Source: JBKBIP01 sp046297495 (GTDB lineage: Bacteria > Planctomycetota > Planctomycetia > Gemmatales > Gemmataceae). Taken from it: 64,000 nucleotides of DNA. Position numbers and translations under genes: made by a program. The first letter of the stretch is position 1. Every line of letters starts with the position of its first letter. This document shows positions 1 through 6,706 of the stretch, piece after piece. A model generated the notes under the pieces. That model was not told where the DNA came from, did no database searches, and saw only the letters and a list, made by a program, of their open reading frames with translations. The stretch lies in contig JBKBIP010000002.1 in the NCBI GenBank assembly GCA_046297495.1, positions 1 to 64,000 of the forward strand, in the 5' to 3' direction.

Positions 1-90
1 GGGAGGGGGCGGAACAGGGCGGGGTATACCCCCGCCTTTTCTTTCCCACCGGTTCGCTCCTTTCTCCCCCCCCCCCCCCCCCGCCGGCGG

Positions 91-441
91 TCAGATCAGC
101 TTGCCCATCGCCACGGCCGTGTCGGCCATCCGGCACGAGAAGCCCCATTCGTTGTCGTACCACGACAGCACGCGGCACAGCGTGCCCCCCATGACCTTGG
201 TCTGGTCCATGTGGAAGATCGACGAGGCCGGGTTGTGGTTGAAGTCGATGGAGACGTTGGGCTCGTCGGTGAAGGCGAGCACGCCCTTCAGCTCCTGCTC
301 GGCGGCGCGGCGGATGGCGGCGTTGATCTCGTCCTTGGTGGTCGCCCGCTTGGCGATGAATTTGAAGTCCACCACGGAGACGTTCGGGGTCGGGCACCCG
401 GATCGCCACCCCGTCGAGCCGCCGTTGAGGTCGGGCAGCAC
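91..441 (-). pseudogene. gap: Glyceraldehyde-3-phosphate dehydrogenase, 3' fragment
   Basis: The C-terminal third of a phosphorylating GAPDH (glycolysis, cytoplasm) is clear: TPNVSVVDFKF, then FNHNPASSIFHM and the C-terminal SWYDNEWGFSCRMADT block. The catalytic-cysteine domain and the whole NAD-binding domain are missing; homology starts at about LPDLNG. Just after that the frame is wrong for about 12 codons (the expected LDGVAIRVP can be read one base off) and is restored by a second compensating indel before TPNVS. Upstream, the same reading frame runs into the start of an unrelated Cys-rich lipoprotein. A run of 17 C lies 8 bases past the stop (66-82). Either a rearranged pseudogene or a draft-assembly chimera with base errors; as given it cannot encode a working enzyme. 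Confidence 0.85.
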
Positions 442-569
442 GGCACGCAGCAGTACGGTTGTTGTTGATACGACGATGTTCCGCAATGGCGTTCGCACCA
501 GCGGCAACAGCCAGACCCCGTCACGAGGGCCAGCAAGAGCGCCCATTTTCCCCATGTCCATCCTGACAT
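430..569 (-). pseudogene. Cys-rich small lipoprotein-like protein, 5' fragment
   Basis: An ATG at 569 has a strong ribosome site (GAGGAGG about 7 bases upstream). It opens a hydrophobic signal-like segment followed by Cys pairs: LLLALVTGSGCCRWCERHC, then YCCVPCCP. This resembles small secreted Cys-rich proteins I know from Gemmata-type planctomycetes. After CVPCCP the frame enters DNA that belongs to the GAPDH 3' end, so the protein's own C-terminus is absent. The joint lies in a short stretch that can encode both VPCCP and the GAPDH VLPDLNG, suggesting joining at microhomology. Function of the family is unknown. Confidence 0.5.
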
Positions 570-810
570 GATTCCGCCTCCTCATCGGCTTGCGCCATTA
601 CGGATTTTTTGGTCCAAGAGAGGGACGGTGATAGCACCCGTCGGAAAAACGTCAAGGGCAACTTGAATCTTTTGGAATCAATTCCGGCGCCAGTTCTCGA
701 AGCTATTCAGGGTTGGCTCGGACGGTCTTGGCACATTCCAGCGAGCTGGGTATCATGCGGTCTCGACCAGGTGATCTGTCCACCGTCTCGAAAGCCAAAG
801 TGGTCATGTC

Positions 811-1245
811 ATGAACCAAATCCCAGGTTGGATCGCGCGGGGTCTGCCATTAAGCTTGGCGCTCTGTCTCCTCGGTTGTGGCGGGAAGCCCACCCCAGAA
901 GTCACGCCCGTGCGCGGCAAGGTGACTTATAAAGGGCAACCGTTAGCCACCGGAACCATCGTCTTCAGTCCCGATCCGTTTCGCTGTCGCCACGGTCGCC
1001 TCGCCTGGTCGAAGATTGCCTCGGATGGCAGTTATCAGCTACAAACGGGTGAGGCCGTGGGAGTGGCCGCCGGTTGGTATCGGGTCACGGTGGCGGCGGT
1101 CGAGGTTTCCGCTCCGACGCCCCATCAACCCTACCCCGTGCCCCGCTCCCTCATTCCTGATAAATACCGTGATCCGCAAATCTCCGGCTTAGTTTGCGAA
1201 GTCAAGGCAGGACAGGAAAACGGCATCAATTTCAATTTGGAGTAA
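811..1245 (+). CDS. Planctomycete carboxypeptidase-regulatory-like lipoprotein
   Basis: A 144-residue secreted lipoprotein. Signal peptide with lipobox LLGC (Cys about residue 23), then a single beta-sandwich of the CarboxypepD_reg/transthyretin-like type: VRGKVTYKGQPL near residue 34 and the C-terminal signature PDKYRDPQISGLVCEV near residue 120, which is typical of the very large family found next to DUF1559 pilin-like genes in planctomycetes. It probably sits on a membrane face and binds something; no enzyme residues are visible. No DUF1559 neighbour here. The GT2 gene starts 10 bases after its stop, so the two are probably cotranscribed. The 225 bases upstream (586-810) hold nothing I can identify. 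Confidence 0.8.
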   Translation: MNQIPGWIARGLPLSLALCLLGCGGKPTPEVTPVRGKVTYKGQPLATGTIVFSPDPFRCRHGRLAWSKIASDGSYQLQTGEAVGVAAGWYRVTVAAVEVSAPTPHQPYPVPRSLIPDKYRDPQISGLVCEVKAGQENGINFNLE

Positions 1246-1255
1246 CTGGCTGCTC

Positions 1256-2209
1256 ATGGTCGATGTGTCGGTATGCATCGCCAATTGGAACTGTCGGGAC
1301 TACCTGCGCGCGTGCCTGGAGTCGCTGCTCCGGTCCGCGCGGGAAGTGCGTCTCGAAGTCATCGTGGTGGATAATGCCTCGACCGATGGCGCCGCCGAGA
1401 TGGTGGCCCGTGACTTTCCCGACGTGGTCCTCCTCCGTAATGCCGAAAACGTAGGTTTCTCCCGCGCCAACAATCAGGCAGCCCGCCGGGCGCGCGGCCG
1501 GTATCTGTTTTTTCTCAACAATGACACCGTCGTACCGCCAGGCGCGTTGCGGCAGCTGGTTGCCTACGCGGACGCCCATCCCGATGTGGGCATGATCGGC
1601 CCTCGGCTGCGGGACGCTCAGGGACGGGTGCAAATCTCCCATCGTCCTCGTCCCACAGTGGCGGCTCTGTTGCACCGTACCTTGTTGCTGCGCTGGCTCG
1701 GCTTGTGGCGCGGCGCGTATCAGTCCTATCGGCGTCCGTTTGATTCCAACATCGCGCGGCGTGTGGAGGTGCTCATGGGGGCGGCGGTGCTCTTGCCGCG
1801 GCGCGTGTTTCACGCTTGCGGCGGTTGGGACGAGACTTTCACCTTCGGCGGCGAGGACATTGACTTATCGGAACGGGTCAACCGGACGCACGCCGTCCTC
1901 TATTTGCCCAGCGTGGAGATCACACATCACGGCCGGGTCAGCACGCGGCAAAACGCTGGCTTCACGGCCGCGCACATCGCCGTTGGTTTTGCTCGCAACC
2001 TGCGTCAGGCGGGGGCGCGCTGGTGGGAATTGCTGCTGTATAAATGGATTGTCACGCTCGACGCACCGACGCAGATCGTGTGCCGCTGGATTCAGTATCA
2101 TCACCGCCGCCGACAAGGACGCCTCGAACAAGCCGCCAAAAGCTGGCGGGTTGTGCAAGGCCAATGGCATTTCTTGAGTCGAGGATTGAGGACATTCTGG
2201 CGGGCGTGA
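1256..2209 (+). CDS. Glycosyltransferase family 2 (rhamnosyltransferase-like)
   Basis: A 317-residue GT-A fold enzyme that would transfer a sugar from an NDP donor in the cytoplasm, probably for a surface polysaccharide or glycolipid. Seen: N-terminal VSVCIANWN strand, EVIVVDNASTDG, the ENVGFSRANN segment, the metal-binding NND near residue 90, and FTFGGEDIDLSERV late in the fold (the ED motif before the acceptor region). The pattern fits the WbbL/rhamnosyltransferase subgroup. No membrane spans; the basic, aromatic C-terminus could associate with the membrane. Begins 10 bases after the lipoprotein stop. Confidence 0.88.
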   Translation: MVDVSVCIANWNCRDYLRACLESLLRSAREVRLEVIVVDNASTDGAAEMVARDFPDVVLLRNAENVGFSRANNQAARRARGRYLFFLNNDTVVPPGALRQLVAYADAHPDVGMIGPRLRDAQGRVQISHRPRPTVAALLHRTLLLRWLGLWRGAYQSYRRPFDSNIARRVEVLMGAAVLLPRRVFHACGGWDETFTFGGEDIDLSERVNRTHAVLYLPSVEITHHGRVSTRQNAGFTAAHIAVGFARNLRQAGARWWELLLYKWIVTLDAPTQIVCRWIQYHHRRRQGRLEQAAKSWRVVQGQWHFLSRGLRTFWRA

Positions 2210-2229
2210 GCGGCGGGTTCTCTCAGGAG

Positions 2230-2299
2230 GTGAGGGGATGAGGAGATCGGGCAGACACCGTTCTCCTTCCTTTACCTCCTCACCTCCTCGTCCCCTCAC
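2230..2299. terminator. Bidirectional hairpin between convergent genes
   Basis: Inverted repeat with arms 2230-2245 and 2284-2299 (GTGAGGGGATGAGGAG against its complement, one G-T position). It lies between the stop of the GT2 gene and the stop of the oppositely oriented exonuclease gene. No clean T run follows on either side, so the terminator role is inferred from position. Confidence 0.5.
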
Positions 2300-2320
2300 C
2301 CCCCTCATCTCCCCTACCGA

Positions 2321-3148
2321 TCAGGGCCAGGGGTCCGAGTCTCCCCAGTGATCCAGATACTGACGCAGGGCCGGCAGCTCTTGGCTTTTAACAGTCAGCC
2401 ATTCCCGGGCTTTCATCACCAGCTGATGTTCCTGCTCCAAGGTCAAGTCCGTCGTGAGCACGCGCGTCCGCAGAAAGACAAAATAGGTATCCAACGTGTC
2501 GAACATGCAGTAATCGTTAATCTCTTGCCATTTGCCTTCCTGGTACAGCGTGTACACCTGATCGCCCGACATGGACATCTTGCCCGGCTTGCCGAGCATT
2601 TTGGACATTAAGTCCAGCCCCCCCGCCAGGCGAAACGCGCCGTAGTTCGCCATCCAATCGAGCACGTCGATATGCCCGTTGTAGCGATTGCGGCTGTTCT
2701 GGAAATAATCGCGGGCGCCGCAGCCGTAGCGAAAGGCGGCCAGCTCCATCAGCGGCATGTCAAAGGCTCGCCCATTAAACGTCACCAGTTTGGCTTTGGG
2801 ATAGCAGTTCACTCCTTGCCAGAACTTGCGGGTGATCTCGCGCGGCCGGTATTGCGGCGCGTCCAGGCAGGTGATGGCTTGCGGGCTGAAATCCGCTCCG
2901 ACGCGCAGCACACATACCGCGACAGGAACCTGAAACGTCACCGGCAGAAAATCCGAGCCGTTGGCCGATGACTGGCGTGCTTCCGCCTGAGCGTGGGCAA
3001 TGGCTTCATCCGCGGAAAGGCCCATTTCGGGATATTTCACCTTGCTCAGCAACCGGCCGTCGGGAATGCTCTCCGTGTCCATCACCAGGAAGGCGGTCTT
3101 GGCGGCGGTCGGGCTGGTTCGGCGGGAATACACTTCAGCGGTCGCCAT
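2321..3148 (-). CDS. Predicted 3'-5' exonuclease related to PolB (DnaQ-like)
   Basis: 275 residues. RNase H-fold exonuclease of the 'PolB-related 3'-5' exonuclease' family (Pfam DNA_pol_B_exo2), expected to degrade single-stranded DNA ends with two metal ions. Visible motifs: motif I FLVMDTESIPDG (Asp24, Glu26 from the chosen start), motif II KLVTFNGRAFDMP, and motif III YCMFDTLDTYFVF with the last Asp. The longer frame extends to 3259, but ATG 3148 (MATAEVYSRR) is preferred because family homology begins just after it. Divergent from the MFS gene at 3420; the spacer is about 270 bases. Confidence 0.85.
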   Translation of the reverse strand: MATAEVYSRRTSPTAAKTAFLVMDTESIPDGRLLSKVKYPEMGLSADEAIAHAQAEARQSSANGSDFLPVTFQVPVAVCVLRVGADFSPQAITCLDAPQYRPREITRKFWQGVNCYPKAKLVTFNGRAFDMPLMELAAFRYGCGARDYFQNSRNRYNGHIDVLDWMANYGAFRLAGGLDLMSKMLGKPGKMSMSGDQVYTLYQEGKWQEINDYCMFDTLDTYFVFLRTRVLTTDLTLEQEHQLVMKAREWLTVKSQELPALRQYLDHWGDSDPWP

Positions 3149-3419
3149 GCGAGGCCCCTTGCGCCAGAAGTCCGTAATCAGTTGGTTAGCGGGCGAGCCG
3201 CAGGCGAGCTCCCCAAAGGTTATTACACCAGTAATGATGCACCATCGGCGGTTCGTCAATACGACTTGTTCACCTGTTCACAATTTTTCGCTCTCGCAGT
3301 CGGGAAATGACGATTTCGGAAGGCACAGGGACTGGAATTGAAGCCGAAAAGCCGGTATCCTGATCCTTTTTGATGCCGCGCCATCCGGGCACCACGCCTT
3401 TTACCCTCGACATCAGCTG

Positions 3420-4775
3420 ATGAATCCAAACCTTCCCGACTCCCCCACGACGGAAACGCCAACGCCGGACGATGCCGCGACACGACGCGCCCATCATGGG
3501 GCCTTGGCCATTGTGTTCCTGGTCGTGTTCATTGACTTGCTCGGTTTTGGCATTGTCCTGCCACTATTGCCGCGCTATGCCGACCGCTTTCTGGATGAGG
3601 TGATTCCGGGTGGCCAGCATTCGGCCCTGAGCGGGTTGGTGCTTGGCCTGTTGTATTCCTGTTTTTCGATCATGCAGTTCGTGTTCGCGCCAATTTGGGG
3701 GCGAATTTCCGACCGCGTGGGCCGGCGGCCAATCTTATTGCTTGGCTTGCTGGGTTCGGTGATCTTCTACGTATTGTTCGCCGTGGCGTCGGACCTGGGA
3801 GGCACTATCGGGCTGGCCCTGCTGTTCGTGGCCCGTTTGGGGCAAGGGGTCGCTGGCGCCACCATCGCCACCGCCCAAGCCGTCATCGCCGACAGCACCA
3901 CGCCGGAGCGCCGTTCGCGCGGCATGGCCCTGATCGGAGCGGCGTTCGGCATCGGCTTCACTTTTGGCCCACTGTTGGGGCTGGCGTCCATCGTGCTCTG
4001 GAGTTTCTTCGCGGGGGTGTCAGAGCGTGACGTACCCTTGGGCGTTCCCGGCTACATGGCCGCCGCCTTGTCGTTGGCGGCGTTGCTGCTGGGTCTGCGG
4101 TTGTTGCCAGAGACCCTGCGCCCCGATAGCGCCGCCGCCCATCGCCGCTGGTTGAACTGGAGCGGGCTGCGCTTGGCGTTGCGCACGCCGACCATCAATA
4201 TCTTGATCCTGATTTTCTTCTTGATTACTTTTGCCTTCGCCAGTTTTGAAGCCACCGTGTCACTGCTGATTCGGGATGTGTTGGCCTACGGAGACAAGAA
4301 CAACTTTTGGATGTTCGCGTACATCGGCTTCATCCTGCTGGTCACGCAAGGGGGGTTGTATCAAATGCTGGCCCGGCGCGGTGTCACCGAAGCGACCTTC
4401 ACGATGATGGGGCTGGGGTTGCTGGTGGTCGGCATGGCGGGACTAGGGGGGGCGGCTTGGCTGGCCAGCCAACCGGAGCCATATGGACATGGCGTGTTGC
4501 GGACCTGGATGCTGGCGGTGTTGGCCTTGGCGGTGATGGGCTTCGCCTTTGTCACCCCTTCGGTGCAAGCGTTGATCTCGCGCCGCAGCCCAGCCACGCA
4601 ACAGGGAGAAATTCTCGGCGTCAATCAATCCGGCTCGGCGCTGGCCCGCATCCTCGGCCCGCTCATCGGACTATGGATTTACAAACTGGAACCGACCCAT
4701 ATGTTGACCTATGCCTTGGCCACCGTCCTGCTCCTCCTGCTCCTACCGCTCATGCCACGCCTGCGACAAGCGTGA
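3420..4775 (+). CDS. MFS transporter, TetA/MFSD10-like
   Basis: 451 residues, about 12 membrane segments. The first helix VFIDLLGFGIVLPLLPRYA is characteristic of the drug:H+ antiporter TetA-like group, and motif A is seen between helices 2 and 3 (GRISDRVGRRPILLLG). The N-terminal 30 residues are polar and cytoplasmic. Two lengthened loops are present: after helix 1 (DRFLDEVIPGGQ) and in the middle. Substrate cannot be told; drug or metabolite export by proton exchange is the family norm. ATG 3420 has no obvious Shine-Dalgarno sequence. Confidence 0.88.
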   Translation: MNPNLPDSPTTETPTPDDAATRRAHHGALAIVFLVVFIDLLGFGIVLPLLPRYADRFLDEVIPGGQHSALSGLVLGLLYSCFSIMQFVFAPIWGRISDRVGRRPILLLGLLGSVIFYVLFAVASDLGGTIGLALLFVARLGQGVAGATIATAQAVIADSTTPERRSRGMALIGAAFGIGFTFGPLLGLASIVLWSFFAGVSERDVPLGVPGYMAAALSLAALLLGLRLLPETLRPDSAAAHRRWLNWSGLRLALRTPTINILILIFFLITFAFASFEATVSLLIRDVLAYGDKNNFWMFAYIGFILLVTQGGLYQMLARRGVTEATFTMMGLGLLVVGMAGLGGAAWLASQPEPYGHGVLRTWMLAVLALAVMGFAFVTPSVQALISRRSPATQQGEILGVNQSGSALARILGPLIGLWIYKLEPTHMLTYALATVLLLLLLPLMPRLRQA

Positions 4776-4924
4776 GGCGGTAATGACATGTTTGATTCAG
4801 CGAAAGACGCCGCAAGTCATCGAGCGTTTGTTCCCGAAGCCCCGAAAGAGCGACAATTCATAGCTATAGCCGCCAGCCCCTGATAGGGATTGGGCTACTG
4901 CCTGGGAACGAGGCGTATAGTCGC

Positions 4925-5370
4925 CTACTTCGAGGCCTGGCGCTGCCAGCGTTGCTCGGCGGCTTGGGCTTCTTCGGTCAGGCGGGCCGCCGGTTCCCCT
5001 TGGGCGAGGGTTCGCACGAGCTGCCGCGCCGCCGCCCGTGCCCATGTACTCCATAGCCTGGATGGCTCGCAGAGATTAGCGCGGGAATCAGCTGGCCGGT
5101 GGTCGTGTTCCACCAACGAATTCCTGGTTTCTCCCCCTCAAAGGAGGCCAGTATCTTGCCATCGGGGGAAAACGCCGCCAAGCGACTGGCATCGATTACG
5201 TGCCGTGCCTTCCTGGTGGCCACGTCCCAGACGCGGATGCTGCCGTCGGCGGCATGGGAGATGAGCGTCTGGCCGTCGGGAGTGTAGGCCACAGATCGGA
5301 TGGCATCCCGATGGGCGGATATGGGAAGGATTTCGTTCCCTTTGGTCGTGTCCCACAACCGCAGCACCGC
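4925..5370 (-). pseudogene. Decayed WD40-repeat protein
   Basis: Remnant of a planctomycete WD40 protein read right to left. One frame gives two propeller repeats (RLWDTTKGNEILPISAH, then SVAYTPDGQTLISHAADG and IRVWDVATRKA, then FSPDGKILASFEG). The natural C-terminus, QLVRTLAQGEPAARLTEEA, is in a different frame ending at the TAG at 4925-4927. At least one frameshift separates the parts around 5050-5060, and the 5' half of the gene (kinase or signal part plus most blades) is missing. No start codon or ribosome site is recognisable at its left end. The last 25 residues match the C-terminal tail common to PVC WD40 proteins. Confidence 0.75.
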
Positions 5371-5460
5371 CGGTCACAATATCAGACAGAAGCACTGGGC
5401 GATTGGTTTGGAAAAAAGAGAGGAAAATCCGAAATTCCGCACGATGCGATAGATGGGAAA

Positions 5461-5502
5461 ATTCATCGCTTCATGCTCGGCGGCGAGCGCGAAGCGATGA
5501 AT
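5461..5502. repeat. GATTCATCG-type hairpin, copy A
   Basis: Perfect 12-bp arms at 5461-5472 (ATTCATCGCTTC) and 5491-5502, with a nested 5-bp stem in the loop (GCTCG/CGAGC). It lies 30 bases downstream of the ridA stop. The variable stem pair is C-G here, whereas other copies have G-C or T-A. Confidence 0.85.
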
Positions 5503-5532
5503 GGTTTTCATGTGACCGATTGTAATCGGTTG

Positions 5533-5997
5533 TCACACTTCAAAAATACATTCTACTTCCACGGGGATGTTGCTCGGCAGCGAGCCCATGCCCACGGCGC
5601 TGCGGGCGCCGACGCCGGCATCCTCGCCGAATACCTCGGCCATTAGCTCGGAGAAGCCGTTGATGACCAGGGGTTGATCCTTGAAATCGGGGGTGCAATT
5701 GACCATGCCCAGCGTCTTGACCAGGCGTTTCACCTTATCCAGCGAGCCGAGCGTGTTGCGCACCGTGCTGAGGACGGCCAAGCCGACGACGCGGGCAGCG
5801 TCCTTCCCCTGTTCCAGGGTCAAATCCGCTCCCACGCGCCCTGCGATCATCTGGCCATCGGGCTTGAGAGGACCATGCCCGGACACATAGAGCAGGTTGC
5901 CGCACACCACGGCGGACTTGTACTTGGCCACCGGCTTGGGTGGATTGGGCAAAACCAGGTGCAATTCTTGGATGCGAGCTTCAGGGGTTGACGGCAT
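5533..5997 (-). CDS. ridA: RidA/YjgF family enamine-imine deaminase
   Basis: 154 residues. RidA proteins hydrolyse reactive enamine/imine intermediates from PLP enzymes such as threonine dehydratase, in the cytoplasm as trimers. Seen: KSAVVCGNLLYVSGHGP early, QGKDAARVVGLAVLSTV in the helix, and the C-terminal RSAVGMGSLPSNIPVEVECIFEV, where the usual catalytic Arg is in RSAVG. The length fits the slightly longer (about 150 residue) RidA subgroup. ATG 5997 is chosen because GGAGG sits 5 bases upstream; the frame can extend to 6018 with TTG. Confidence 0.9.
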   Translation of the reverse strand: MPSTPEARIQELHLVLPNPPKPVAKYKSAVVCGNLLYVSGHGPLKPDGQMIAGRVGADLTLEQGKDAARVVGLAVLSTVRNTLGSLDKVKRLVKTLGMVNCTPDFKDQPLVINGFSELMAEVFGEDAGVGARSAVGMGSLPSNIPVEVECIFEV

Positions 5998-6088
5998 CGA
6001 CGCCTCCATAGGGTTCAATAAACCAATGAAACGCGGGAACCAACGCGAACGACTCCCGCTCCTCCGTGACGCGACGGCGAACCGCGCG

Positions 6089-6298
6089 TTACTCTTTGAT
6101 CAACAACACATTGACCGCCTTGACGACCACGCGCACTTTGTCACCGACTTGGATGCCCAGCTCATCCAAGGAATCGAGAGTCATCACCGATTCCATCTGG
6201 GCGCCGCCGGCCACCTTGACTTTGATCTGACACATGACCGAGCCGCGTTTGATGTCGGTCACTTCTCCCTCCAGACGATTGCGTGCTCCAATCTTCAT
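6089..6298 (-). CDS. Molbindin-type Mop/TOBE domain protein
   Basis: 69 residues forming one Mop domain: ARNRLEGEVTDIKRGSVMCQIKV then SVMTLDSLDELGIQVGDKV, ending VKAVNVLLIKE. Stand-alone Mop proteins bind molybdate or tungstate oxyanions as hexamers in the cytoplasm and buffer the metal supply. No molybdate transporter or cofactor gene is adjacent. Upstream of ridA on the same strand with a 90-base spacer. Confidence 0.9.
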   Translation of the reverse strand: MKIGARNRLEGEVTDIKRGSVMCQIKVKVAGGAQMESVMTLDSLDELGIQVGDKVRVVVKAVNVLLIKE

Positions 6299-6706
6299 CG
6301 CTCCGGTCTCCTTATGGGGGCGAAGCCACTATGGAAAAACCAATTCGTGAGTGACTACACCGCGCGAACGGTGGCTATTGTACCAGCGGAAGCCAGGCAC
6401 GGCGAGTAGTCGGGCGTTCATGGAAGTACGGGAATTTTTCAGGATTCCATGAACCCTCCACGGCCACGGTGCGTAGGGTCGAGAAGAATTGCTTGACGTG
6501 GCGGAATTAGTGACGTATCGTTTAGCATCCTCCAGTCGTTGGTTTCCCCCTCTAGCGACAGAAAGGTGGACTGGGGCCGAATCGACTCGCCAGTCGGCCA
6601 ACTTGATCGATTTCACATACGAATTCATTCCTTTGAAGCAATTCTGATCCATTCATTCCCGTCCAGCGTGGAAGGTCCGTAGAGGCATTCACAAAGGAGA
6701 ACGGAA
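6299..6706. other. Intergenic leader between mop and the cellulase gene
   Basis: About 400 bases without a gene. It carries a possible sigma70-type promoter (listed separately) and a long 5' leader for the cellulase. I see no other structure or remnant in it. Confidence 0.5.
6493..6521 (+). promoter_or_regulatory. Possible promoter of the cellulase gene
   Basis: TTGACG (6493-6498), 17-base spacer, TATCGT (6516-6521). If used, the transcript would have a leader of about 180 bases. Based on consensus resemblance only. Confidence 0.35.

Noticed and set aside
66..82. Run of 17 C as a biological signal
   Set aside because: Next to a suspected chimeric joint in draft sequence; homopolymer error is more likely than a regulatory tract.
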